A DNA stretch of 43,075 nucleotides from JBAVVD01 sp049697115 (GCA_049697115.1 JBAVVD010000011.1:1-43075), one strand, 5' to 3'; positions 16,169 through 25,206 are shown, counted from the stretch's first letter. Made by a program: numbers and translations. Notes: generated by a model not told the origin, from the sequence alone.

Positions 16169-17326
16169 ATGAAAAGGAAAGTATTCTGCGCCGCGCTGGG
16201 AATCGTTTTTGCGGCCGCGTTCGCTTTTTTTGTGAGTTCCGTCCAGGCGGAGAAAATCACTCTCCCGACGGCTTTCCCTCTGACTCACAGCCAGACGACC
16301 GTCGCCGAAGACGGGATTCAGGATGGTCCCTATGTTTTCTGGAATGGAGAACGTGTCCATGCCCTGTACATATGTCAGGGTCAGAAGGTCGAACAGACAT
16401 TTGATGCCCGGGATTCCATTCAAATTCCAGGATTCTGCAATGATTCTCCACTAATCCTCACCCTGACTGAAGCTCCTCCATTGCCGGAGCCGGATACATT
16501 CGATGCCGCAAGCAAAATATGTGCGGTTAGTGATATTCACGGCAATTTTAAACAGATGATCAGGCTCCTTCAGGAAAATGGAATTATCAATGACCGAAAC
16601 CGCTGGAAGTGGAGTGACGGCCACCTGATCATCGTCGGCGATGTTTTTGACCGGGGGGAAGAGGTCACAGAAGCCCTTTGGTTCATCCACCAACTGGAAA
16701 AGGAGGCGCATAGGGAGCGAGGCCGGGTAACCTTTGTCCTTGGAAATCATGAGATCATGGTCCTGAAGGGAGATCTCCGATATGTCCACCCAAAATATCA
16801 GGCTGTCTCGAGGAAACTGAAAATCAAGATCCCTGATTTATACGGTCCTGAGTCGGAGTTGGGACGGTGGCTGCGGTCAAAAAATGTCATGGTCAAGATT
16901 AATGATATATTGTTTGTCCACGGCGGCATTTCCTCTGAGCTGACCAGTCGGGCCTACTCCCTTCATTCGATCAATGAGATGATTCGCAACTCCCTGGATG
17001 CCAGGGACTATACAGTTCAATTCAATGAGGAACTGAACCTGCTCTATGGAAATAAAGGGCCCCTCTGGTATCGCGGTTTGGTCACGGAATCGCAGGGAAT
17101 TCCCCTGGCTGGCGAAGAAGAAGTGAATCGCTTTCTGGCCTTTTATAAAGCCAATGCAGTCATCACGGGCCACACCATAGTTCCCACTATCACTCCCTCT
17201 TTTGGAGGACGCGTCTATGCCATTGAAACAGGAATTTGCGAAGGTTCGGAAGGAGAGGTTCTTGTGTGGGAAAAAGGCCAATTCTATCGCGGAGATGTTC
17301 ATGGCCGGCGAGAGAAGCTTAAATGA
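16169..17326 (+). CDS. Exported PPP-superfamily (Shewanella-like) metallophosphatase
   Basis: 385 residues with an N-terminal signal peptide (KVFCAALGIVFAAAFAFFVSSVQAE). The calcineurin-like metal site is visible in order: Asp122-Ile-His124-Gly, GDVFDRG with Asp158, GNHE at 192-195, VHGGIS, and ITGHT near the C-terminus. The spacing and the GRVTFVLGNHEIMVLKGDLRYV stretch resemble Shewanella-like phosphatases (SLP), a bacterial/plant branch of the Ser/Thr/Tyr protein phosphatases. Its location outside the cytoplasm and its substrate are inferred, not shown. The ATG has AAGGAGG 6 nt upstream and sits directly after the 146-bp palindrome. It is convergent with the M16 operon, whose last stop is 25 nt away. 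Confidence 0.85.
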   Translation: MKRKVFCAALGIVFAAAFAFFVSSVQAEKITLPTAFPLTHSQTTVAEDGIQDGPYVFWNGERVHALYICQGQKVEQTFDARDSIQIPGFCNDSPLILTLTEAPPLPEPDTFDAASKICAVSDIHGNFKQMIRLLQENGIINDRNRWKWSDGHLIIVGDVFDRGEEVTEALWFIHQLEKEAHRERGRVTFVLGNHEIMVLKGDLRYVHPKYQAVSRKLKIKIPDLYGPESELGRWLRSKNVMVKINDILFVHGGISSELTSRAYSLHSINEMIRNSLDARDYTVQFNEELNLLYGNKGPLWYRGLVTESQGIPLAGEEEVNRFLAFYKANAVITGHTIVPTITPSFGGRVYAIETGICEGSEGEVLVWEKGQFYRGDVHGRREKLK

Positions 17327-17351
17327 GCGGAAGAACAGCTCCAAAAAGATT

Positions 17352-18707
17352 TTATGGAAAATGCCGCTCCACAGGAGGAGCTTGAAGATGGACCGAGTTC
17401 TCTTTGGGACCCACAATCACCACAACGGCCTTTTCAGGATCAAGGACGTCCTTGATATAGGCATTCATTTCCTTAAAGGGTAAAGCATCCAGCTCCACAA
17501 AGAACCCGGATAAAAATTCGCTGCCCAGGCCGAGGGCTTCGAAGATGGCCAGCGCTGCCGTTCTCTGTTCCTTGCTTTCATAAGATCTCAGGAAGTGAGC
17601 TTTGGTACTGATTTTTGTGTTCTGCCATTCCTCCTGAGTGATTCCTTTTTTATAGAGGTCAAGGAGAGTTTGATTCAGGGCGTCCAGTGCAAGGCTTTTT
17701 TTGGATGCGTCTGTTTCCAGATAGGCCTCAAGAATTCCCGCTTCTTTCCATTGCGTGGATTTGGCATTCGGATTGTAGGCCAGCTTTTGCTCAGACCTCA
17801 ACCGCCAGAGTCTTGAAGCCGGACCTTTGCCCAAGAGATTTTCCAATGCGCTGGCCAATACAAAATTTTTGGGGGATACGTGAGGCAGAGGGAAACCCGT
17901 GGAAATCAGATACTGCCGGGTTTTCTTTTCAATAAAAAATTCTTTTTTTGCCGGCAAGAATCCCCTTTTTGAAATCACTGATGTCGGCTCCGGAATTTTT
18001 CCCATCCGAAATTCTGAAAAATATTTACGGATGAGTCTTGTGATAACGGCTTCTTCCAGGTCTGAAGAGACGGAAAGAATGAGATTATGGGCCACAAAAA
18101 AATGATCATAAAAATCTCGGATATCTTTCCCTTTGATGGCCTTCAGGGAGTCATTGTCCCCATAGAGAGAAGCTCCGTAATGGGTTTCCCCGAAGAATGC
18201 GTGTTGCAGAATCTGGTGGCCGACGAGGATCGCGTCATCTCCGCGCAGTTCTCTCAAATGAGTCATGGATTTTTTGATATAGTCAATCCGCAGGCCTGAA
18301 AATAGGGGCTTTTTCAGAATCCGAGATAAGATTTTGACCGTATCCTCCAGGTGTTCGGAAAGACACATCACGTTCACCAGGGAATAGTCGCCGCCGGAAG
18401 ACGTGGAAATGCGTGAGGACTTGATCATCAACTCACGGACCATTCCACTATCCGGTATTTCAACGGACAACCGGGTAGTCAGATAGGCCAGCCCCTGACG
18501 GTCAGCGGGTTCTACCATCTGCCCTCCATTAATGAGCACATAGAGCGCCGTCACGGCTGAGGAGTCGTCTTTCTGGTAAATGAGGGTCAAGCCGTTGTCA
18601 AGGATAATCTTTTGGGGCGAATTCTTCCACTGGGAAAATAAATAAAAGGGAAACACGAGAAAGAGAAGGACGGATAGGCAGGAGCATATTGGTAAGCGTA
18701 TCTTCAT
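17352..18707 (-). CDS. M16-family peptidase homologue lacking the HxxEH zinc motif (non-catalytic subunit)
   Basis: 451 residues with a signal peptide (CSCLSVLLFLVFPFYLFSQ). The fold pattern is M16: ILDNGLTLIYQKDD...VLINGGQMVEPADRQGLAYLTTRL corresponds to the catalytic N-terminal strand and helix, but the HxxEH position reads YLTTR (residues 75-79). It therefore cannot bind zinc in the usual way. In heterodimeric M16B enzymes (for example mitochondrial processing peptidase and two-gene bacterial pairs) one subunit is catalytic and the other supplies substrate-binding residues. It starts 6 nt after the catalytic partner gene and is surely co-transcribed. Likely periplasmic. Confidence 0.9.
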   Translation of the reverse strand: MKIRLPICSCLSVLLFLVFPFYLFSQWKNSPQKIILDNGLTLIYQKDDSSAVTALYVLINGGQMVEPADRQGLAYLTTRLSVEIPDSGMVRELMIKSSRISTSSGGDYSLVNVMCLSEHLEDTVKILSRILKKPLFSGLRIDYIKKSMTHLRELRGDDAILVGHQILQHAFFGETHYGASLYGDNDSLKAIKGKDIRDFYDHFFVAHNLILSVSSDLEEAVITRLIRKYFSEFRMGKIPEPTSVISKRGFLPAKKEFFIEKKTRQYLISTGFPLPHVSPKNFVLASALENLLGKGPASRLWRLRSEQKLAYNPNAKSTQWKEAGILEAYLETDASKKSLALDALNQTLLDLYKKGITQEEWQNTKISTKAHFLRSYESKEQRTAALAIFEALGLGSEFLSGFFVELDALPFKEMNAYIKDVLDPEKAVVVIVGPKENSVHLQAPPVERHFP

Positions 18708-18713
18708 GATCCT

Positions 18714-20075
18714 CTATTTATCCTTTTTGGGCACGATGGAGACGACCACATACTCCGTGCGGCTGAAATATCTAGCGGCGGCCTCTCGGAGATCAGAAGA
18801 GTCTATTCTCTCGATAGCCTCCATAAAATTTCCCTTTTTTGTACTTTCCGAGAGTAGCATGGACGAAGCCAAGGCCCGGGCCACAAGAAGTCCCTTCTCT
18901 TGGGCCTGAAATGAGGCGAATTTGATTTTATTTTTCGCACTCTGAAGGAAGTCATAGGCATAAAACTGCTCGCCGCCAAAAAAATCTTCTTTCGAGAAGG
19001 TTTCTCTTCTGACTTTTTTTAGGAAATCAATAGCCTCTTTCTTGGCCGCACTGAGAGACTTTGGCTCCAGCGTCAAATAGATCAAAATGGCGCCGCCGTA
19101 TTTATGAGAGATGTAATCCATGGCGATCGTATGAATCAGGTTTCTTCTTCCACTCAGGGCCCGGTTGATCATGGGATTAATTCCCCGGCCGATAATTTCC
19201 GTGAGAATGTCCACCGCGTATTGGTCGGGGTGGTTGTAGTCAGGGCCCTGGAAGGCGATGACCAGATATGCCCTTTGAACATCCATTTCTTTTTCAATTT
19301 CCATAACACCATCCGGAAGGGATGCTTTTTCCGGCGGCAAAGCGGTCCATTCTCTTTTTGGGACGGTTCCATACAGGTCTCTTATTTTTTTCTCCATTCC
19401 CGGAAAGTCAAAATCTCCGACAACCGCCAGGGCACAGTTCAAGGGGACAAAATAGCGTTGGTAATACGCATCCAGCTGGTCCACAGTCATGGCCTGGATA
19501 TTTTCTTTTTTTCCGTAAAGAGGATTTTGATAGGGATGTCCTTTGAAAAGATTCTGGTAGGCCAAGGAAGTGGCATACCTCAGGGGGTCATCCTCAATCT
19601 GACTGATTTCTTCGAGAATGACTTCTTTCTCAGCCTCCACTTCCTCCGGTTTCAACTGGAGGTTAAAGAGGATTTCTTTTTGATTTTGAAGAGCAAAGTC
19701 GGCATATTCCGAGGGCAGAGAAATTTCAAACAACGTCAAATCCTGAGTGGTGTAGGCATTAAAGTAGGCCCCATGGCGGCGGATGTCCTGGCTGATCTGA
19801 TTGCTGTTTCGCTGTTGCGTTCCGCGAAACAGCAGCAGATGTTCCAGAAGGTGAACCAGCCCATTTGTGCTGTTGGATTCGTCCTTGGAGCCCAGGTTGA
19901 CGGCGGTGACAATCTGGAGCAATGGAAGAGAATGTCTCTCATAGAGAAAGACCTGAAGGCCGTTTTCAAGGACAAAATATTTATGGTCCGTTTTTTCTTG
20001 GCCGAAGGAATAAGCGGCCAGAGTGAGAAATCCTACGGCCAAGAAGAGACTGAAAATATTTTTAAATGGAGTCAT
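18714..20075 (-). CDS. M16-family zinc peptidase (catalytic subunit)
   Basis: 453 residues with an N-terminal signal sequence (FSLFLAVGFLTLAAYSFGQ). The zinc motif is His75-Leu-Leu-Glu78-His79 in NGLVHLLEHLLLFRGT, with the downstream Glu of EKEVILEEISQIEDDP as third ligand, and the family stretch QKEILFNLQLKPEEVEAE before it. The second M16 domain contains the RLFKGHPYQNPLYG-like and PLNCALAVVGDFDFPGMEKKI segments. First gene of the pair, predicted to act in the periplasm on peptides or misfolded proteins. Upstream lies a sigma-54-type promoter and, divergently, a sigma-54 activator gene. Confidence 0.93.
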   Translation of the reverse strand: MTPFKNIFSLFLAVGFLTLAAYSFGQEKTDHKYFVLENGLQVFLYERHSLPLLQIVTAVNLGSKDESNSTNGLVHLLEHLLLFRGTQQRNSNQISQDIRRHGAYFNAYTTQDLTLFEISLPSEYADFALQNQKEILFNLQLKPEEVEAEKEVILEEISQIEDDPLRYATSLAYQNLFKGHPYQNPLYGKKENIQAMTVDQLDAYYQRYFVPLNCALAVVGDFDFPGMEKKIRDLYGTVPKREWTALPPEKASLPDGVMEIEKEMDVQRAYLVIAFQGPDYNHPDQYAVDILTEIIGRGINPMINRALSGRRNLIHTIAMDYISHKYGGAILIYLTLEPKSLSAAKKEAIDFLKKVRRETFSKEDFFGGEQFYAYDFLQSAKNKIKFASFQAQEKGLLVARALASSMLLSESTKKGNFMEAIERIDSSDLREAAARYFSRTEYVVVSIVPKKDK

Positions 20076-20135
20076 TATTACCGAAGTTCATTGCCTGAGC
20101 CAAAAAATTGGCGGTTTGACATGCGAATAATTATA

Positions 20136-20152
20136 AGCAAAATTTATGCCAA
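20136..20152 (-). promoter_or_regulatory. Putative sigma-54 (-24/-12) promoter of the M16 operon
   Basis: Minus-strand sequence TTGGCATAAATTTTGCT matches YTGGCACGRNNNTTGCW at all fixed positions except two after GGCA. The GG and GC doublets have the required 10-bp spacing. It is about 60 nt upstream of the M16 ATG. A TATAAT (20130-20135) overlaps it but has no good minus-35, so sigma-70 use cannot be excluded. Confidence 0.45.
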
Positions 20153-20310
20153 GAATATTTTTTCCGGATGTCCATAACAGCCTGTTTTTGTTAATAACTT
20201 CGCCTGTATCCCGGAACCGGACACAACGGATGTATCAACGGCATATAAAGTCATTTTACATGAGCGCCAAAAAAATTGACACCGAAAAAATAGGGGTCTC
20301 AATTTCTTTT

Positions 20311-20340
20311 TTGCTGAACGCTGAGGCTTTGTGATAAAAT
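20311..20340 (+). promoter_or_regulatory. Putative sigma-70-type promoter of the sigma-54 regulator gene
   Basis: TTGCTG (20311-20316) and TAAAAT (20335-20340) with an 18 bp spacer, ahead of ATG 20368 with GAGG at 20354-20357. Confidence 0.45.
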
Positions 20341-20367
20341 AAGGGCGCCGCACGAGGTTACAGAACC

Positions 20368-21783
20368 ATGAAGACGGAGCGAAAAGCCAAAATTTTCGTT
20401 GTGGATGACGAGGAAAACATCCGAAAGTCCTTGAAGATGATCCTGGAATATGAGGGATATACATTTCTTGAAGCGGCGGATGGAGAGGAAGCGTTGAGGA
20501 TGTTCGAAGAAACGGTTGGACTGGATTTGATTCTACTGGACATCAAAATGCCGGGAATGGATGGGCTGGAAGTCCTGAAAGAGATAAAAAGCAAGCCTTA
20601 TGCGCCGGAAGTCATCATCATCTCCGGTCAGGGGACAATTCAGACTGCTGTGGAAGCGACAAAACTCGGCGCTTTTGAGTTCTTGGAGAAACCGCTCCAT
20701 CGAGAGAGAGTCCTACTGACCATCCGCAATGCGCTGAACCAGAACAAGCTCCGACGGGAATGCCTCGATCTGAGGAAAAAAGCGGAGAAAAGATATGAGC
20801 TTATCGGCACGCATCCATCGATGAAGAAATTGTGGACAGAAATACTCAAAACCGCCCCCACCCATGCCACGGTTATGATCTTCGGGGAAAGCGGCACCGG
20901 CAAGGAACTCATTGCGCGGGCCATTCATGCGCACAGCCTCAGAGCCAAGGAAAGTTTTATCCAGGTGAACTGCGCGGCCATTCCAGAGGATCTGATAGAA
21001 AGTGAGCTCTTCGGGCACGAAAAAGGAGCATTCACAGGAGCGACGGAGAATAAGACAGGAAAATTCGAGCAGGCGGACAGCGGGACGATTTTTCTTGATG
21101 AGATCGGCGATATGAGCCTGAAGACCCAGTCCAAAGTTTTGCGTGTTCTCGAGGAAGGGGAAGTCCAGAAAGTCGGCTCCAACAAAATCAGAAAGGTGGA
21201 TGTCCGAGTCATCGCCGCGACAAACAAAGACCTGCGCAAGGAGATCGAAAAGGGCAATTTCCGTGATGACCTTTATTTCCGGCTGAACGTCGTCCCGATA
21301 TACTCATCGGCGCTGCGGGAGAAGAAAGAGGATATCCCTCTTTTGGTCGAGTATTTCTGCAGAAATTTTGCTGAAGAAAATAATTTTAAGGTCAAAAAAT
21401 TTTCTGCGGATGCCATGGAAGTAATGACGAAATTACCATGGAAGGGAAACGTCAGGGAGCTGAAGAACACCGTCGAGCGTTTGATCATCATGACCGAAAA
21501 AGACAGGATTGAAAAAAACGATTTGCCGGAGCCGATCAGGGGAGATCACTGTGTGGACATGCCTGACACGGGCAAAATTAAAAGCCTGAAGGATTTCCGG
21601 GAGTTTGCGGAGAAAACGTTCATTCTCTCCAAGCTCCAGGAGAACAACTGGAACGTTTCTCAGACGGCCCGGGCCATAGACACACCGAGGAGTAATCTTT
21701 ATAAAAAACTCGAACAATACAGGATTAAAATAACGGCTGGAGTAGGCGAGGCGGTTGCTCCTCCTTCTCCTCAAGAGAAGTGA
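20368..21783 (+). CDS. Sigma-54-dependent NtrC-family response regulator
   Basis: 471 residues in three domains. The receiver (about 1-125) has acidic residues Asp13/Asp14, phosphoacceptor Asp58 in LLDIKMPG and the conserved Lys in FLEKPL. The AAA+ domain has Walker A GESGTGKE at 173-180, the sigma-54 contact loop GAFTGA at 220-225, and Walker B GTIFLDEIGDM. A Fis-type helix-turn-helix ends the regular protein (NWNVSQTARAIDTPRSNLYKKLEQY). About 17 further residues (KITAGVGEAV...) are encoded by the 5' part of the RNase P RNA gene. No histidine kinase is adjacent, so its signal is unknown. The divergent M16 operon with a sigma-54-like promoter is a plausible target. Confidence 0.94.
   Translation: MKTERKAKIFVVDDEENIRKSLKMILEYEGYTFLEAADGEEALRMFEETVGLDLILLDIKMPGMDGLEVLKEIKSKPYAPEVIIISGQGTIQTAVEATKLGAFEFLEKPLHRERVLLTIRNALNQNKLRRECLDLRKKAEKRYELIGTHPSMKKLWTEILKTAPTHATVMIFGESGTGKELIARAIHAHSLRAKESFIQVNCAAIPEDLIESELFGHEKGAFTGATENKTGKFEQADSGTIFLDEIGDMSLKTQSKVLRVLEEGEVQKVGSNKIRKVDVRVIAATNKDLRKEIEKGNFRDDLYFRLNVVPIYSSALREKKEDIPLLVEYFCRNFAEENNFKVKKFSADAMEVMTKLPWKGNVRELKNTVERLIIMTEKDRIEKNDLPEPIRGDHCVDMPDTGKIKSLKDFREFAEKTFILSKLQENNWNVSQTARAIDTPRSNLYKKLEQYRIKITAGVGEAVAPPSPQEK
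21677..21705 (+). promoter_or_regulatory. Putative rnpB promoter inside the regulator coding sequence
   Basis: TAGACA (21677-21682) and TATAAA (21700-21705), 17 bp spacer, each one mismatch from consensus. Predicted start near 21712, 23 nt before the mature RNA. It lies in the codons for the recognition helix of the Fis-type domain. Confidence 0.5.
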
Positions 21784-22100
21784 GGGGAGGAAAGTCCGGA
21801 CTCCGAAGGGCAGGATGGTCGCTAACAGCGACTCCGGGCGACCGGGGGAAAGTGCCACAGAAAAGACACCGCCCGTAAGGGTAAGGGTGAAAAGGCGAGG
21901 TAAGAGCTCACCGCCCTGACGGCGACGTTAGGGGCAAGGTAAACCCCATCCGGAGCAAGGCCAAAGGAGCCCCGTTTGGGATGGCCCGTCCCCAGGGGCG
22001 GGTAGGCCGCTTGTCCTCTTGAGTAATCAAGGGGCCAGATAAATAACCGTCCCCGCCGACTAAGGCGGGAACAGAATTCGGCTTACGTCCTGCTCCAGCC
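21735..22100 (+). ncRNA. rnpB: RNase P RNA (type A), M1 RNA
   Basis: Catalytic RNA that cleaves 5' leaders from pre-tRNAs. The P1 helix pairs GGCTGGAGTAGG (5' end) with CCTGCTCCAGCC (3' end). Conserved region I reads GAGGAAAGTCCGGACTCC (near 21786); AGAAAAGACACCGCCC and GGTAAGAGCTCACCGC follow. The 3' conserved block ACAGAATTCGGCTTAC near 22071 is also present. Length is about 366 nt. The first 49 nt overlap the end of the sigma-54 regulator coding sequence. The nuoN stop is convergent, 84 nt away. Confidence 0.96.
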
Positions 22101-22183
22101 ATTTCTTTTGAGATTTAGAGGCCTCGAGGCTCGCCGTTGAGAGAAGAAAAACGCGTGAGAGAGGGATATGCCTATTCCCAGAT

Positions 22184-23620
22184 TTAGAAAATAAGGAGTG
22201 AGCTGACAGCCTGCTTGATTATAAAAAGGATATTTCCGGGAAAAAGGCCCAATTGAAGAACTCCATAAAGGCAAAGGAAGAGGACTAAAAATAAAGCGGG
22301 ATTATCCATATTAATTTCTACTTCGTGATCGGGCCGGCGCATGTACATAAAAACGATAATCCTCAGGTAATAAAAAACGGATATCAGGCTGGCCAGCACG
22401 CCGATGATGACCAGGGACACCAGGCCTTCTCGGACAGCCGCACTGAAGACATAAAATTTTGCCAGGAAGCCTCCGGTCGGAGGAAATCCGGCCAGTGAGA
22501 AAAGAAAAACAGACAGGGTTGCTCCGATCCATGGATATTTAAAGCCCAGACCGGCGTATTCTTCAAGTTCCAGATATTCCCTGTCCTTTTTGCCTAAAGC
22601 GATGACCGCACTGAAGGCCCCGAGGTTCATGAAGAGATAAACCAGGAGATAGAAGACAAGGCTGCCGTAATCGCGGGCCAGAACGGCGATCAGGAGATAT
22701 CCGGCATGAGCAATACTGGAGTACGCGAGGATTCTTTTAATGTTTTTCTGACGAAGGGCCGTCAGGTTTCCCACAAGCATGGTTAAAACCGCTATGGCCC
22801 AGAGCAGCCAGAACACAGCTTGGGATTTGAAGCCCGCATCCCAATAAGAAGAAAAGATCCTGAGGAGGACCGCGAATCCAACGGCCTTAGGTCCCACCGA
22901 GAAAAAGGCCGTGACAGGAGTGGGCGCTCCTTCGTAGACATCCGGGGTCCACATATGGAAAGGGACAAGAGCAATTTTGAATCCAAAGCCAATAATGACC
23001 AGGGTCAGACCGGTGAGAGCCATTGGATTCAAGCGGGAGCTAGATTTGAAAAAGGCAGTGATTTCTGGAATGGCGATGGAATGGGAAGCTCCGAAGAGGA
23101 GGGCGAGCCCAAAGATAAGAAACGCAGAAGCGAAACTTCCTATCAGAAAATATTTGATGGCGGCTTCAGAGGACTTGACGTCGCTTCGGTTCAGCCCTGC
23201 AAGCGCATAACTGGAGACCGAAAGAACCTCCAGCCCAAGGAAAATCACCAGGAAATTAACGGAGGAAACCATGATCATCATGCCGGAAAGCGCCAGAAGG
23301 AGAAGGGCATAAAACTCGCCATAATTGATATTCTGAAGAGTGATGTACTTCATGCTGAGGAGAGTGATAAAAGCCGCAATGAGCAAAAAGAGAAGAAAAA
23401 AGAACAGAGCCAGCTTATCCAGATGGAGGCTGCCCTCAAAGTAAGAATACCCGGCGCTCCAGGCTCTCAGGCAGAAAACGCCGCAGACAGCCAAAAAGAA
23501 GATGGATAGATAAGCCAGATAGTTTTTACTCTCCTTCTTAAGGAACGCCTCAAGGAGGAGAATCAAAAGAGAAGCAAAAACGATGATGGAAAGCGGAGCG
23601 AGAGCCAGAAGGTTGTTCAT
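22184..23620 (-). CDS. nuoN: NADH-quinone oxidoreductase subunit N
   Basis: Antiporter-like proton-pumping subunit of complex I, 478 residues, about 14 transmembrane helices. The core segment GSFASAFLIFGLALLFGASHS, the conserved Lys-containing GFGFKIALVPFHMWTPDVYEGAPTPVTAFFSVGPKAVGFAVLLR and AYSSIAHAGYLLIA are standard for NuoN. The ATG overlaps the nuoM stop (ATGA, 23617-23620). Last gene of the nuoJKLMN block, convergent with rnpB. Confidence 0.96.
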   Translation of the reverse strand: MNNLLALAPLSIIVFASLLILLLEAFLKKESKNYLAYLSIFFLAVCGVFCLRAWSAGYSYFEGSLHLDKLALFFFLLFLLIAAFITLLSMKYITLQNINYGEFYALLLLALSGMMIMVSSVNFLVIFLGLEVLSVSSYALAGLNRSDVKSSEAAIKYFLIGSFASAFLIFGLALLFGASHSIAIPEITAFFKSSSRLNPMALTGLTLVIIGFGFKIALVPFHMWTPDVYEGAPTPVTAFFSVGPKAVGFAVLLRIFSSYWDAGFKSQAVFWLLWAIAVLTMLVGNLTALRQKNIKRILAYSSIAHAGYLLIAVLARDYGSLVFYLLVYLFMNLGAFSAVIALGKKDREYLELEEYAGLGFKYPWIGATLSVFLFSLAGFPPTGGFLAKFYVFSAAVREGLVSLVIIGVLASLISVFYYLRIIVFMYMRRPDHEVEINMDNPALFLVLFLCLYGVLQLGLFPGNILFIIKQAVSSLLIF

Positions 23621-25206
23621 CTGGATGGATTATCCTTTTTCTCTCTCTGCGGATCCAATGTTTTTGGATCTTGATTTTTCGTCTGGACGAATTTTTTATC
23701 CCTGGTCTGAACAAACACTTTCTCTCTGTTCTTGACCTGGCGGATGTAATGTGTGACCGAAGTCTCGATTTTGCTCAAAAAGGAGTGGGGATAAATGCCC
23801 ATCCAGAACATCAGAATGACTACCGGCGCCAGGTAGCCGATTTCTCTTTTATTTAAATCTTTGAAAGACAGAATCTTCTCATTGGTCACAGGGCCCTGCA
23901 TGACTCTCTGAAACATCCAGAGCAGATAGGCGGCCGCCAGAATGACAGTGGAAATGCTGAGAATGGCGAAGACTCGGCTGGAAGAAAATATTCCGAAAAA
24001 GCACAGGATTTCGCCGACAAATCCGTTCAAGCCGGGAAGGCCGACGGAAGAAAGCATGGCGATCAAGAAAAATGTTGAGAAGACAGGCATTTGTCGGCTC
24101 ACGCCGCCGAAGTCCTTGATCTGACGCGTGTGGGCCCGTTCATAGAGAATGCCCACGATTAAAAACAACATTCCCGTGCTCAGCCCGTGGTTGAGCATCT
24201 GGTAGATGGCGCCTTCGGTGGATACGATATTCAGGGAAAAGACGGCCAGCATAACCAGCCCCATATGGCTGACACTGGAATACGCCACAAGAGATTTGAT
24301 GTCTTTCTGGATAAGGGCCATGAGACCGCCGTAAATAATTCCGATGAGACAGAGGACCGCCAGAAGGGGCAGAAATTTTTCAACAGCGTCTGGAAAAAGA
24401 GGGAGGGCAAAGCGGAGGAAGCCGTAGGCTCCCATCTTGAGAAGCACGGCGGCCAGGATGACTGAGCCCGCTGTCGGCGCTTCAACGTGGGCGTCGGGGA
24501 GCCAGGTATGGAAAGGAAACATGGGAACCTTTATGGCAAAAGCCAGTGTAAAAGCCAGAAAAAGCCAAATCTGAAGATTGGGATTGAGGAGCATCTGATA
24601 GTAGTCAAAAAGGTTCAAGGAGTATATGCCTGTGGCCTTGTAGAAAAGGGAATACATGACAAATATAGCCACAAGCATCAGCAGACTTCCCATCATGGTA
24701 AAAAGAACGAATTTCAATGTGGCATAGATGCGGCGTGGGCCTCCCCAGATGCCGATGAGAAAATACATCGGGATGAGCATGGCTTCCCAGAATACATAGA
24801 AAAGGAAGAGGTTGAGCGCAACGAAAACACCGATGATGCCTGTTTCCAGGAGGAGCATAAAGATCAGATATTCTTTGATTTTGTCCTTGATATACGCCCA
24901 GGATGAAAGGAGCACAATGGGCATCAGGAATGTGGTGAGAAGGACCAAATAGAGGCTGATGCCGTCAATTCCAATATGATAATTGATGCCGTAGCCCAGC
25001 CAGACTCCCTTTTCCACAAATTGAGGCCCTGTTGATTGAACGTCAAAATTGAAGTACAGGAGAAGCGAGACAAGAAAAGTCACGCAAACAGCCGTCAGGG
25101 AAGCCGCATAGAGGATATTCTTTTTTCCCCTGGGGATAAATATGAGAAGGATAGCCCCCAGGAGCGGGACAAAGGTCACACAGCTTAATACTGGAAAGTT
25201 CATCAT
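23617..25206 (-). CDS. nuoM: NADH-quinone oxidoreductase subunit M
   Basis: Antiporter-like subunit, 529 residues. Visible hallmarks are the conserved Glu in FYVFWEAMLIPMYFLIGIWGG, the Lys of AFAIKVPMFPFHTWLPDAHVEAPTAGSVILAAVLLKMG, and LVAYSSVSHMGLVMLA. The last 40 residues are hydrophilic and repetitive (KVFVQTRDKKFVQTKNQDPKT), an extension beyond the usual end of NuoM that probably lies outside the membrane. Directly after nuoL with no gap and coupled to nuoN. Confidence 0.96.
   Translation of the reverse strand: MMNFPVLSCVTFVPLLGAILLIFIPRGKKNILYAASLTAVCVTFLVSLLLYFNFDVQSTGPQFVEKGVWLGYGINYHIGIDGISLYLVLLTTFLMPIVLLSSWAYIKDKIKEYLIFMLLLETGIIGVFVALNLFLFYVFWEAMLIPMYFLIGIWGGPRRIYATLKFVLFTMMGSLLMLVAIFVMYSLFYKATGIYSLNLFDYYQMLLNPNLQIWLFLAFTLAFAIKVPMFPFHTWLPDAHVEAPTAGSVILAAVLLKMGAYGFLRFALPLFPDAVEKFLPLLAVLCLIGIIYGGLMALIQKDIKSLVAYSSVSHMGLVMLAVFSLNIVSTEGAIYQMLNHGLSTGMLFLIVGILYERAHTRQIKDFGGVSRQMPVFSTFFLIAMLSSVGLPGLNGFVGEILCFFGIFSSSRVFAILSISTVILAAAYLLWMFQRVMQGPVTNEKILSFKDLNKREIGYLAPVVILMFWMGIYPHSFLSKIETSVTHYIRQVKNREKVFVQTRDKKFVQTKNQDPKTLDPQREKKDNPSR

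Noticed and set aside
19104..20177. 357-codon open frame opposite the M16 catalytic gene
   Set aside because: It shadows the zinc peptidase with its HLLEH motif and has no start signals.
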